Part shown: piece after piece, positions 35,997 through 44,026 of the stretch
Position numbering within the stretch: position 1 is the first letter of the stretch
Layout: the number at the start of each line of letters is the position of its first letter
Origin: Roseibacillus sp.
GTDB lineage: Bacteria > Verrucomicrobiota > Verrucomicrobiia > Verrucomicrobiales > Akkermansiaceae
Length of the DNA: 64,000 nt
Direction of reading: 5' to 3'
Assembly (NCBI GenBank): GCA_002686085.1
Contig: NZAC01000011.1
Coordinates: 1 to 64,000, forward strand
Notes under the pieces: generated by a model
Seen by the model: only the letters and a program-made list of their open reading frames with translations
The model's database searches: none
What the model was told of the DNA's origin: nothing
Program-made: the position numbers and the translations under genes

Positions 35997-37547
35997 ATGA
36001 AAATTTTGATTCTGCTTACCACGATCTCCTTTCTCCTGGCCGCTGCCAACGTTCAGGCAGGCCCGAATTTTGTTTTTATTCTCGCTGATGATATGGGCTA
36101 CGGCGATGTGTCCCACGCCGGAGGAAAGATCTCCACTCCCAATCTTGACAAGCTTCGTGCGCAGGGAATGCGCTTCACCGATGCTCACACTACCTCCTCT
36201 GTGTGCACACCAACCCGATACGGAATCCTGACCGGTCGATACAACTGGCGCTCCCGACTGAAAAAAGGCGTCCTCTTCCCCCCAGATCGCTCGATCATGG
36301 ATCCGGCGCGAAAAACAATTGCGGGCTTTCTCAAAGACCGGGGATATCGCACATGCGTCGTTGGAAAATGGCATCTGGGTTTGAATTGGCATATGCTGCC
36401 AAGGCCTGCAAAAGCGGCCACTGGGCCAACCAAAGGCACCTGCTGGAATATCGACTTTTCCCAGCCTCCGCAACAGGGACCGCTGAAGCTCGGATTCACC
36501 GAAGACTTTTTGTTTCCCGCCTCGCTCGACATGGCCCCCTACCTTTACCTGCGCAATGACAGAGTCACTGCAATCCCGACGGTCAGTAAGGGGTGGAATC
36601 GACAAGGGCCTGCCACCCCCGACTTTGAAGCAAAGAACTGCCTTATTGATTTTGCGCGAGAATCGCGATCCTTCATCAAGTCGGCGGCGGCGAGCGACTC
36701 TTCTTTCTTTCTCTATTTACCACTGACCAGCCCCCACACCCCGATAGTGCCCTCAAAAAAATGGCAGGGTAAATCTCCACTCGGACCTTATGGAGACTTC
36801 GTGATGGAAACGGACTGGGTCGTCGGACAGGTTATGCAGGAACTGGCGGAGCAAAAAGTCACTGAGGATACAGTCCTCCTCTTTACCACCGACAACGGAT
36901 GCTCTCCTGCGGCGGGCATTCCAAAACTTATCTCCCAGGGACATAGGCCCAATGGAGACTGGCGCGGTCACAAGGCTGACATTTACGAAGGCGGTCACCG
37001 GGTTCCTTTTCTTGTCCAGTGGCCCGCCCAGGTACCCGCAGGAAGCTCCTGCGATCTGACAGTGTGCACCACGGACTATTTCGCAACGGTAGCCGATATT
37101 CTCGGGGTTCGAGGACGCCAGTTCCCTCAAAATGCAGCAGAGGATTCTTTCTCTTTCCTGGCAGCTCTGGGCAACCCTGACCTGCAAACCCCAACTCGAC
37201 CCTATACCATTCACCACTCCATTAATGGCTCCTTTGCCATTCGTAAGGGTCCATGGAAGCTCTGCCTCTGCCCCGGCTCAGGAGGTTGGTCCTCTCCCAG
37301 ACCGGCAAAGGCCCTCAAGGACAAGTCCCTTCCTCCCATTCAATTATTCAACCTTGCTAACGATCCCGCAGAAACCACGAACCTGCAGGCAGGGCACCCA
37401 GATATTGTACAAGATCTTGTGGAGGACCTCCACCACGCCATTCAAGCAGGGCGATCAAATTCGGGCGCTCCTCGTTCCAACGAGGGCTGGCCCAAAACCT
37501 TTCCGCAGGCAGTCCTCAACCTCTTCCCGCAATTGGCGGGGGAGTAA
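35997..37547 (+). CDS. exported sulfatase, Cys-type
   Basis: Sulfatase of 516 residues from the ATG at 35997 (an ATG at 35979 would add six). The signal peptide ends at about residue 21 (VQA-G). PNFVFILADDMGYGDVSHAGG leads into the core, and the formylglycine Cys70 lies in C-T-P-T-R. VVGKWHLGLNWHM, LFTTDNGCSP and HRVPFLVQWPAQVPAG follow the family. The pattern is close to the arylsulfatase A/N-acetylgalactosamine-6-sulfatase-like group. It lies 23 nt after the PVC-type fusion gene, suggesting one transcript and one polymer target. It converges on the SprT-like gene. Confidence 0.94.
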   Translation: MKILILLTTISFLLAAANVQAGPNFVFILADDMGYGDVSHAGGKISTPNLDKLRAQGMRFTDAHTTSSVCTPTRYGILTGRYNWRSRLKKGVLFPPDRSIMDPARKTIAGFLKDRGYRTCVVGKWHLGLNWHMLPRPAKAATGPTKGTCWNIDFSQPPQQGPLKLGFTEDFLFPASLDMAPYLYLRNDRVTAIPTVSKGWNRQGPATPDFEAKNCLIDFARESRSFIKSAAASDSSFFLYLPLTSPHTPIVPSKKWQGKSPLGPYGDFVMETDWVVGQVMQELAEQKVTEDTVLLFTTDNGCSPAAGIPKLISQGHRPNGDWRGHKADIYEGGHRVPFLVQWPAQVPAGSSCDLTVCTTDYFATVADILGVRGRQFPQNAAEDSFSFLAALGNPDLQTPTRPYTIHHSINGSFAIRKGPWKLCLCPGSGGWSSPRPAKALKDKSLPPIQLFNLANDPAETTNLQAGHPDIVQDLVEDLHHAIQAGRSNSGAPRSNEGWPKTFPQAVLNLFPQLAGE

Positions 37548-37553
37548 TATAGC

Positions 37554-38138
37554 TCAGGAGATCCGCTTTTCTACAAATCGAAAGCGCTCATCATAAGCTC
37601 CACCGTTATGCTTCAAGCAGCAGGTATAGCAGGCTGACGTTCCCCTCATCCTCCGAACTCGATCAAATACTGCCCAGCAACCAGGGCAGAAATAGCGCCA
37701 TTTCCTCCGTATGGTTCGCGTTGGAAGAGGAAGGTTGTGTCCTGCTTTCTCTCCGGGAATTCCCAGATCACAGCACGCCCTGCGCCATTCCGGACCATGG
37801 GGCTTTATTCGCCCCCGGCCTGCTCGCTCATAAGCTACCAAATGCGCCAATTCGTGTAGAAATGTACGCTCTGTTTCATCCTGCGATATAGCCTGCAGGG
37901 CAGGGTTCAATTCCACCACAGCATCGGGCCATGTCGCCCGCCCTGCTGTCGACCTCATTCGAGCGTTCCACCTGACGGCAACCTTATGCGCGAGCGAGTT
38001 AAGCCCCAATGCGAGACAAATTCTCCCAGCCCTATTCGTGAGCTCAAGATCCTTCCCGGGTGGCCGTAGTTGCTTCCGCCCCTCCTGCTTCTCTCCCTCT
38101 GTGAAGGAAAGCTGCAACTGTAGAGTGGCCTCTTCCAC
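37554..38138 (-). CDS. SprT-like zinc metalloprotein
   Basis: Protein of 194 residues with the SprT-like domain. The zinc and catalytic motif HELAH is at residues 95-99, with a third ligand candidate His114 in KPHGPEW. A C-terminal zinc-ribbon pair has C151/C154 and C170/C173. No signal peptide is present, so it should be cytoplasmic. The eukaryotic relative Spartan cleaves DNA-protein crosslinks; the role of bacterial SprT proteins is not well known. The gene converges on the sulfatase gene with 6 nt between stops. Confidence 0.85.
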   Translation of the reverse strand: MEEATLQLQLSFTEGEKQEGRKQLRPPGKDLELTNRAGRICLALGLNSLAHKVAVRWNARMRSTAGRATWPDAVVELNPALQAISQDETERTFLHELAHLVAYERAGRGRIKPHGPEWRRACCDLGIPGEKAGHNLPLPTRTIRRKWRYFCPGCWAVFDRVRRMRGTSACYTCCLKHNGGAYDERFRFVEKRIS

Positions 38139-38184
38139 CCCCTCACTATCGGTGAACCATGCAGAGAATTCAAGAGGAGACCCC

Positions 38185-38217
38185 GGATGTTGTCCGTAAT
38201 TTACGGATGTAACATCC
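38185..38217. promoter_or_regulatory. long near-perfect inverted repeat upstream of the SprT-like gene
   Basis: The two arms GGATGTT-G-TCCGTAA and TTACGGA-TGT-AACATCC are almost complementary around a single T at 38200. The element lies 47 bp upstream of the SprT-like start and 69 bp after the stop of the exported protein gene at 38286. No T-run follows on the minus strand, so an operator or mRNA hairpin seems more likely than a terminator. Confidence 0.55.
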
Positions 38218-38285
38218 TAACGGATGGGCGCTGAGGAGCAGCCAAATCTCCGGGTAATTCGTAGGAACCGGTCAGGATGAGGTGG

Positions 38286-38933
38286 CTATCGCCTTGCAGG
38301 TGCCTTCCAGTCGGCCGCCTTGACGGGCTGAGCCAGCTTGGGGAACTCCTTTCCCTTTTCTGGGAGGCGAACTGAAATCGGCCCTCCCTCACAGACTGCT
38401 ACCACGAGTAGCCCTGTCCGCTTCAGAGATGAAAGATACTCCTCCGTTAACGGAACACGTCCCGTCGCCTGATCAAGAGTTACGGGAAGCAGGCGGATCC
38501 ATGATGCATTCCTGGCATAGAAGTCCCGCCACGAGACCAACTTTCCCCTTCGCTCACTGTCTACCCGGGATTTGAAGCGGGAAGGCGTAAGCAACACCGA
38601 TCCCCGAGGCAAAATAGTCCAGCTCGAGGAACTACTGACGATCGTTGACCGGGCCACCAGACTTTCCCGACGTTTTTCCAACTGTGAAGACACCTCCAGA
38701 TTCACTTCTTTAGTTCTGGGCTGCTCGATGTCCGCAAGCCTGACCTTTCGTATTTTCAGACCTGGATCACGAGGCCTCTGTAACTTGGAAAGTTGCTCAT
38801 GTGTCATACGAGGACGCACTTTGACTCTCTCCTCTCCCCTTACGGCTTCGTCGGAAAGGCGGACCGGCTCCACCGCGCCCGCGACAGTAAGGCCTAGGGC
38901 GGCCAACAAGACAAAGGTTCCTTTCGTTTTCAT
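38286..38933 (-). CDS. small exported protein of unknown function
   Basis: Not recognised. The ATG at 38933 gives 215 residues with a good signal peptide (MKTKGTFVLLAALGLTVAGA-V); an ATG at 38942 would add three residues and still be a signal. The open frame extends to 39056, into the next gene, and that part looks non-coding. The mature part is basic, with a Ser-rich middle (STIVSSSSSWTILPRGSVLLTPSRF) and a strand-rich end. It is the last of three exported-protein genes on the minus strand that end next to the pilus-like cluster. A shared envelope role is only inferred from position. Confidence 0.75.
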   Translation of the reverse strand: MKTKGTFVLLAALGLTVAGAVEPVRLSDEAVRGEERVKVRPRMTHEQLSKLQRPRDPGLKIRKVRLADIEQPRTKEVNLEVSSQLEKRRESLVARSTIVSSSSSWTILPRGSVLLTPSRFKSRVDSERRGKLVSWRDFYARNASWIRLLPVTLDQATGRVPLTEEYLSSLKRTGLLVVAVCEGGPISVRLPEKGKEFPKLAQPVKAADWKAPARR

Positions 38934-38973
38934 CTCACACATCTTACTTCGCGAGGGCTGACGCTCAAGTGGC

Positions 38974-40005
38974 CTACTCCTGGTCGACGACTCCACCATT
39001 GATTTCAATAGTACGGTCAACATTGACTTCAGCAGAATCAAGAAGATCCGTGCCAAAAGGGGTTCTATGCAGCAGCTCTATGGTGTGGAGGCCCTCCTCC
39101 GTGAAATACTGGTCGATACCTTTGACAGTAAGATCACGATCTCGCGGAATTGAATCCTCGATGATCACGTAGCTTGAATTCACCGTTTTTGTTTTGCCTG
39201 GATACTCTCTTCTCGGCCCTTCGTAGACCCTGAGATACGTGGTGCTGTCAGGATACAGGTTCTCGAGGTTTACCGAGACAGGAGGAACCTCCTCATAATA
39301 TCTGGATGGGTTGAGTCCGCTGATCTCACCTGTGGCGATTGGCCAGATTTGAACTTTTTCGGAGTCCAAAATTGTCGCAGATACTCCGAAATCAGCTTGT
39401 GCGGTAATCGTGAAGACTTCTTCGCCGCTGACCCGCGTCAGATCGGGACCAGTAAGATTCGTTGCAGCGAATGTCACGGTAGTGTCGGCCGTTTGCTCCA
39501 TATAACCTTCGGTCACAACTGTTCCCACCGGGTTTTTTTCGCCTTCAAAACTGTAAACGCCCTCGGGGTAAGCAAAGGCGTAGTTGGTGTAGTCTACCCA
39601 CTTTGCCGCGTCTGGTGCGGTCGCATAGTTTGGGTCACTCTCATCGATGAGGCCCGTGACCGAGATTTGAACTTGGAACGGCTGGTCCACTCGCGTCCGC
39701 GGAACCGCCCTGTAGGGATCGCCTGTAATAATACTGATCGAGGCGTTCGGCGTGTAAGCCGTCACATACTGCTCGTCCAGGCGGTATTCCGTAACACTCT
39801 GGTCGTGAATGGACCACAACTCAAAGAAAGAACCCGCAGCACTGACACCCGTGGGAGAAATCTTCACTCCCTCGGAGCGAATACCCATATCCCATTCAAT
39901 GCCGCTATCCTGCTGTATCTGGCGAACAAAGTTAACATATTCCTCAGGAGAGGCCTGCAGGAAAGAGGAACAGAGTGCGAGAAGGGAAACTAAAGAACGT
40001 TTCAT
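38974..40005 (-). CDS. exported beta-rich protein of unknown function
   Basis: Not recognised. The protein has 343 residues with a signal peptide (MKRSLVSLLALCSSFLQA-S). The mature part looks almost entirely beta-stranded, with many Thr, Val, Tyr and Asp residues and no catalytic motif. Tyr-rich ends (YYEEVPPVSVNLENLYPDSTTYLRVYEG) suggest repeated beta-sandwich units. It lies 40 nt upstream of the small exported protein gene and 54 nt downstream of another exported protein, so the three probably form an operon. Confidence 0.8.
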   Translation of the reverse strand: MKRSLVSLLALCSSFLQASPEEYVNFVRQIQQDSGIEWDMGIRSEGVKISPTGVSAAGSFFELWSIHDQSVTEYRLDEQYVTAYTPNASISIITGDPYRAVPRTRVDQPFQVQISVTGLIDESDPNYATAPDAAKWVDYTNYAFAYPEGVYSFEGEKNPVGTVVTEGYMEQTADTTVTFAATNLTGPDLTRVSGEEVFTITAQADFGVSATILDSEKVQIWPIATGEISGLNPSRYYEEVPPVSVNLENLYPDSTTYLRVYEGPRREYPGKTKTVNSSYVIIEDSIPRDRDLTVKGIDQYFTEEGLHTIELLHRTPFGTDLLDSAEVNVDRTIEINGGVVDQE

Positions 40006-40059
40006 AATAAAACCGGGTGAACGTCAGAAAATAAGTAGATTTGGAATACTCTTGTTTTG

Positions 40060-40920
40060 TTATCTCCTGCCCAGCGTGATCACCCCTCGGTCATCAACAG
40101 CTCCTGCAATCACTTGAACGTTTCCCGCTTGAGCGAAGTCTGTATTCAACCGGCTACGATCTACACCACTCTGCTCCTCCTCAACCTGGCTGAGGGTGGT
40201 CATACACACGATGTCCTGCATATCGAACCACCACGCTCCCGGGCTACTGGTTCCCAGTTCAAAGGTATGGATGATATCCCGGGGGCCAAGCACTACGTGA
40301 TTTTCCTCATCAAGAAACTGCGTCATGAAACTCTCTATCCGTCCCTGCTCATAGGCCGGAACAAAGTCAGGAACTCTGTCCCCATTCACCATTCCAATGA
40401 CCGACAAACTAGACCCGGAGGTCGATTGTGTTTCATACCATGTGCCAGAGGCTGTCTGACTTCGTGCAGAGAAGTCGATCTGGGTGTTGGCTGGAACATC
40501 GCTCTTCTGAAACACGATCTCGTCCGGTCGCACGTCACTCTCCCTACCGTAAAAAATTAATTCCCATGGTGCTGAGGCACCAACCCTGACCCACAGAGCT
40601 GCAGGCAACTGAGTCGAGCCCGCTTGGAGTGCTACTCCCATAACCCGGATCTTGAGGTCCACCCTCTGTTGCAGACTGATGGTCCCGTTGGGATCGAGCT
40701 CGCTGATATCCGCCACCGCTTGAGGATATTCGATACCCCAAACCATTCTGGGCCGAACACCAGGCTGAACGACAGTCGGGGTCACTGAGATGGAGCCGAT
40801 CGGCGTGTAGGGATCCTTGTGACCGTTACTAACGTCGTTGGATAAAATGCGAGGTGCGTCACCGAGAAGGGAGGATCCCAAGGCGAAGAAGACTACCAAT
40901 TGAGCTGCTTTTCTGATCAT
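40060..40920 (-). CDS. exported protein of unknown function
   Basis: Not recognised. The ATG at 40920 gives 286 residues with a signal peptide (MIRKAAQLVVFFALGSSLLG-D). The open frame reaches 40995 but the added part would bury the signal. The mature part is beta-rich, with ISVTPTVVQPGVRPRMVWGIEYP at the start and GTSSPGAWWFDMQDIVCMTTLSQVEEEQ near the end. It is the first gene of the three-gene exported set and has a 477-bp, AT-rich divergent region upstream. It might be linked to the pilus-like machinery nearby, but the sequence does not show this. Confidence 0.78.
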   Translation of the reverse strand: MIRKAAQLVVFFALGSSLLGDAPRILSNDVSNGHKDPYTPIGSISVTPTVVQPGVRPRMVWGIEYPQAVADISELDPNGTISLQQRVDLKIRVMGVALQAGSTQLPAALWVRVGASAPWELIFYGRESDVRPDEIVFQKSDVPANTQIDFSARSQTASGTWYETQSTSGSSLSVIGMVNGDRVPDFVPAYEQGRIESFMTQFLDEENHVVLGPRDIIHTFELGTSSPGAWWFDMQDIVCMTTLSQVEEEQSGVDRSRLNTDFAQAGNVQVIAGAVDDRGVITLGRR

Positions 40921-41397
40921 GCGTGCGTGGGGTGAACGGGTGTAATTCTTTCGAATTTCCAATAAAATTACAAATAACGACCTCTTGGGCAACATAAATA
41001 TTAAAATTACTTGATAATATGGCCTAAGATATCTGAAAAAGAGGATTTGCTCTCAAAAATTGGCTTCACTTTTGGCCTCTCTTAACACCTCCAACTAGAG
41101 TGTTTTCTTCCAATCCAGGCTCTTCCCTCCCACTCTCTTTGCCCCGACTAATTTTGTTCTGAAGGTCCTGATCGGCTATAAAAACCCATCAATTTTAGGG
41201 TAAATAGAACCAACCCTAATTTGGAGATCCTGAGGATCACTTGCCTCACAGCCCAAGGCCTCCATGGTTCGCGCCCCTCTTGCTTGAGCCCTACCGTCAA
41301 ATTTACGGACCTTTCGTGTTTTTTCTCCTCTGGGGGCCCATATGGTTGACTCTACTAAAACATTTTATAATACTTACTATTAGTTCCCCCTTACAAG
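40921..41397. other. 477-bp AT-rich divergent intergenic region
   Basis: No gene was seen. The base composition is clearly richer in A and T than the surroundings. It separates two divergent genes for exported proteins, so it should hold promoters for both. A candidate plus-strand promoter at 41346-41373 is listed separately. Confidence 0.6.
41346..41373 (+). promoter_or_regulatory. candidate sigma-70-like promoter for the gene at 41398
   Basis: TTGACT at 41346-41351 is followed by TATAAT at 41366-41371 (spacing 14) or, at a more usual spacing of 16, TAATAC at 41368-41373. The gene start is 24 nt further on. This is a pattern match only. Confidence 0.35.
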
Positions 41398-42258
41398 ATG
41401 ACTCTTTCTGGAATCCATTATGCGATTTCGGCCTCCCCTTGCGTGGCTGTGATTCTGGGTGGAATTCTTGGCCTCTTGAGTCCGCCGGCATCAGCTAACG
41501 TCCTGACAACGGGCGAACGAGCAGCCCAGACTCACGAAGAGTTTCTTAAGGATCGCAGAGTGTCGCTCTCTCGCCGGAAAAACCCCTATCTGGGACCACG
41601 CGTCGCCCAAGTCGTCGACGAAGCCCCTCCTCCATGGAAGGTTAGGAACAACCCTTGGCGCTACCAGATTAGAGCTACGGTCTTCTGGGTCGGGGAACGC
41701 TCTACGCCCGGCAACCCAACTCCCAACACCGCAAGTTCGTGGGATCCTAACTGGGAACAGAACTTCGGGGGATACGACCATCCTTTCAAGCGGGAAGGAT
41801 TTCGCCCCGCTGGTTTTGAACCAAAGCTCAACCCCTTTTACGTAGCTCTCCCCTACAATGACCTCGTAGCGGGGCGCGGTCATCGACCCGAAGCCTCTTC
41901 AATTATCCCATGGTTCTGGCGAATTTACCGAGGCCCCGGGATCTCCGTTTGTCACAACCGGTGGATCGCGATTCATCACGAAGGAAAAATTGCCTATGCG
42001 CAATGGAAGGACGTTGGTCCATTCACAGTCGATGACTGGCCTTATGTGTTTCAGGGCAAACAGCCTCGCCCGAACCGCAATCAGAATGCGGGCATCGATG
42101 TAAGCCCTGCAGTCCGCGACTTCCTCGTGATGCGAGGTAATGCTGAGGTCGACTGGAAATTTGTAGAAGAGTCCGAGGTCCCTGCCGGGCCATGGGAAAA
42201 ATGGATTGACCCGTCCATCACACCCTCTGATCAGCCCGAAGCGCTTTCTGGTCTCTGA
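41398..42258 (+). CDS. exported protein with a possible double-psi beta-barrel-like domain
   Basis: Exported protein of 286 residues, family not firmly known. The signal segment is about 1-33 (ending ASA-N). The mature part has RYQIRATVFWVGE and, near the end, AYAQWKDVGPFTVDDWPYVFQG and NAGIDVSPAVRDFL. The pattern of a Gly-Pro loop before an Asp in DVSPAV resembles double-psi beta-barrel domains such as those in RlpA and endolytic proteins, but the match is weak and rests on memory of motif shape. It stands alone on the plus strand between the exported trio and the pilin-like trio. Confidence 0.72.
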   Translation: MTLSGIHYAISASPCVAVILGGILGLLSPPASANVLTTGERAAQTHEEFLKDRRVSLSRRKNPYLGPRVAQVVDEAPPPWKVRNNPWRYQIRATVFWVGERSTPGNPTPNTASSWDPNWEQNFGGYDHPFKREGFRPAGFEPKLNPFYVALPYNDLVAGRGHRPEASSIIPWFWRIYRGPGISVCHNRWIAIHHEGKIAYAQWKDVGPFTVDDWPYVFQGKQPRPNRNQNAGIDVSPAVRDFLVMRGNAEVDWKFVEESEVPAGPWEKWIDPSITPSDQPEALSGL

Positions 42259-42308
42259 TTCCTTTAAATACCTATTCGAACCATCACCTCTCAACCCGCC
42301 CGTGGAAC

Positions 42309-42935
42309 TTAGGGCTTCTGCGGAGAACCCACTCCGCTTCTCCGGATAATCACCGGGGGAGTATCATCCTCGACTATTCCGCCGTTATGATAAACTACAG
42401 AGAATCTCGCCGACCGATCTCCACGCTTTGTGTCGACAACCTCTGTCAAAACCAGCATGAGACTCCGTCCCGCGGCAGGCTCAAGCTGGTAGGCTATCGA
42501 GCTGGAAGACACACCTGCGAGAGGCTCCTTGCGACTTTTTGCACCCAGCGCCAATGGTCCGTGCCGTTGGGCAAGAATTCGTTTCAATTCAGCGAACTGT
42601 CCGCGAACGAAACTGCTCTTTCTTCCCGGATAGGTGTAGTGAAGAGCCACCTCAAAAAGCATTCCGTCAATAAATCGAGCCTCGAGTGTAGTCGCGTCAT
42701 GACCGGGCAAGTTGCCTTTGGGAGAGGATACCAGAAGAACCTTCAAACGGGGATCGGAAGCCGGCACTTTAATCGTCTGGTCGAGGCTACTCCGCAACGC
42801 CCAGTCCACGAGACCATCAGGGGGCTCTCCCCACTTCAGCCCAAAAGGCGGAAGCAAGGGCTCAGCAGCCTGCAAAAAGCAAATGCCGTGTATGAGGACA
42901 GTGCAAATAAGAAACCGGCTCACAGAGAAAGCCAC
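42309..42935 (-). CDS. small exported protein of unknown function
   Basis: Not recognised. It has 208 residues with a clear signal peptide (about 1-23, FLQA-A). The mature part starts PLLPPFGLKWGEPPDGLVDWAL and has alternating strands and helices, with a basic C-terminus. Its 5' end (42888-42935) overlaps divergently with the possible start of the GspI-like pilin gene. Both reading frames look real, so the exact start of the pilin gene is the open question. Confidence 0.75.
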   Translation of the reverse strand: MAFSVSRFLICTVLIHGICFLQAAEPLLPPFGLKWGEPPDGLVDWALRSSLDQTIKVPASDPRLKVLLVSSPKGNLPGHDATTLEARFIDGMLFEVALHYTYPGRKSSFVRGQFAELKRILAQRHGPLALGAKSRKEPLAGVSSSSIAYQLEPAAGRSLMLVLTEVVDTKRGDRSARFSVVYHNGGIVEDDTPPVIIRRSGVGSPQKP

Positions 42936-43448
42936 ATTACATCAAATCATTCTCAATTCAAGTTCATCAGCACCCGTTTCCGCTCAGTCAGTTCAAGGCG
43001 TGGGAGTGTTCTTATTGAGGCCATCATCGCCCTCTCGCTCCTACTTGTTGTCAGCCTGGTGATCCTGAAAGGAACGATGAATATTCTCGCTCCACGCCAG
43101 TGGACAATGGTGCAAAATGTATCTGATGCCTATCTTTCCTATGAGAAGGCCTTCGCACAGAGGATTCCCTTCGAAAGCCTGACAGACTCCTCCTCTCCTT
43201 GGCCAGTCTATCCGGCAAAATCGGAGGGTCCCGTGACTCTCGGCACTCTTCCAGGCGGACGAACCCTCACCGGAAACGTCATCCGAACCAGAATGCCTGA
43301 CGACAACAACCTTCCTGCTTTCGGGGGTAATGCAACAACTGCAACCAACCCAGCCGAAATGCAGACCTGGATCCTCCAAAGTCATGTCACTTACACGATA
43401 AGTGGAAGAGATTACGTCAAATCGAGAACAATAGTGCGCACCCAATGA
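42888..43448 (+). CDS. GspI/PilV-like minor pseudopilin
   Basis: Prepilin-like protein with the processing site R-R-G|SVLIEAIIALSLLLVV: Gly at -1, Ser at +1, Glu at +5, then a hydrophobic helix. Between this site and upstream there is no ATG; the nearest usual start in frame is a GTG at 42888 (186 residues, 40-residue leader, overlapping the divergent gene by 48 nt). An ATT at 42936 would give 170 residues and a normal leader length. The frame stays open to 42387, but that part lies opposite the divergent gene and is unlikely to be coding. The stop overlaps the next gene's ATG (ATGA). It is the first of three genes that match the order GspI-GspJ-GspK, the tip complex of type II pseudopili. 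Confidence 0.75.
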   Translation: MYEDSANKKPAHRESHITSNHSQFKFISTRFRSVSSRRGSVLIEAIIALSLLLVVSLVILKGTMNILAPRQWTMVQNVSDAYLSYEKAFAQRIPFESLTDSSSPWPVYPAKSEGPVTLGTLPGGRTLTGNVIRTRMPDDNNLPAFGGNATTATNPAEMQTWILQSHVTYTISGRDYVKSRTIVRTQ

Positions 43449-44002
43449 AAACCTCTGTCCCCCGCTCCGGAAACTCCCGCGTAATCAGCCGTGGTTTCAC
43501 CCTGCCCGAGCTTGCTACCGCAATCGGTCTAGCCCTTGCTATTGCGGCCATCATGATGACTCTACTGCAGCAACAGGTGACCTTCCACCGGATTATCCGA
43601 GCTCAGAAATTCCTCGTTGATGATGCCCCCCAGATCAACAATACCATCACCCAGATTCTCTCACGTGCGGATGCCTACCGTATCCACGCCAACCTTGGTG
43701 ACGCGATCGCAGGAGCCAATGCCGTCACGGATGATGGAAAGGTCCTGGTCCTCGGGTTCATGAATCCCGATGGCTCCAGAAACCTTGGTATGATTTCGTT
43801 CGAATCCGAAGGAGAGCAGGATGTTCTCGCCTATTACAACATGAATTCCAATGCCTCTATGGCGGAAGCAGGAAATCCAGACTGGCTCATCTCCCGGCAG
43901 GTGGAAGATGCCCGGTTTTTTGTCGAAAACGGGGTATTCAGGATGCGCCTCACTGGCCCAGCGGGCGAAATCATCACCTATTCCGGCACCCCTAGACTTT
44001 AA
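43445..44002 (+). CDS. GspJ/PilW-like minor pseudopilin
   Basis: Protein of 185 residues with a prepilin leader of 17 residues ending S-R-G|FTLPELATAIGLALAIAAIMM; Phe +1 and Glu +5 are as in classic type IV prepilins. The mature globular part has about 150 residues and ends LTGPAGEIITYSGTPRL. The ATG overlaps the stop of the GspI-like gene. Homologues in this position form part of the tip that starts pilus or pseudopilus assembly. A prepilin peptidase is required but is not in the window. Confidence 0.82.
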   Translation: MKTSVPRSGNSRVISRGFTLPELATAIGLALAIAAIMMTLLQQQVTFHRIIRAQKFLVDDAPQINNTITQILSRADAYRIHANLGDAIAGANAVTDDGKVLVLGFMNPDGSRNLGMISFESEGEQDVLAYYNMNSNASMAEAGNPDWLISRQVEDARFFVENGVFRMRLTGPAGEIITYSGTPRL

Positions 44003-44026
44003 ACCCGATATCACTCTCAAATCTCC

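Noticed and set aside
42387-42887. Upstream extension of the GspI-like pilin reading frame
   Set aside because: It would add about 167 residues before the prepilin site and lies opposite an exported-protein gene with a real signal peptide.
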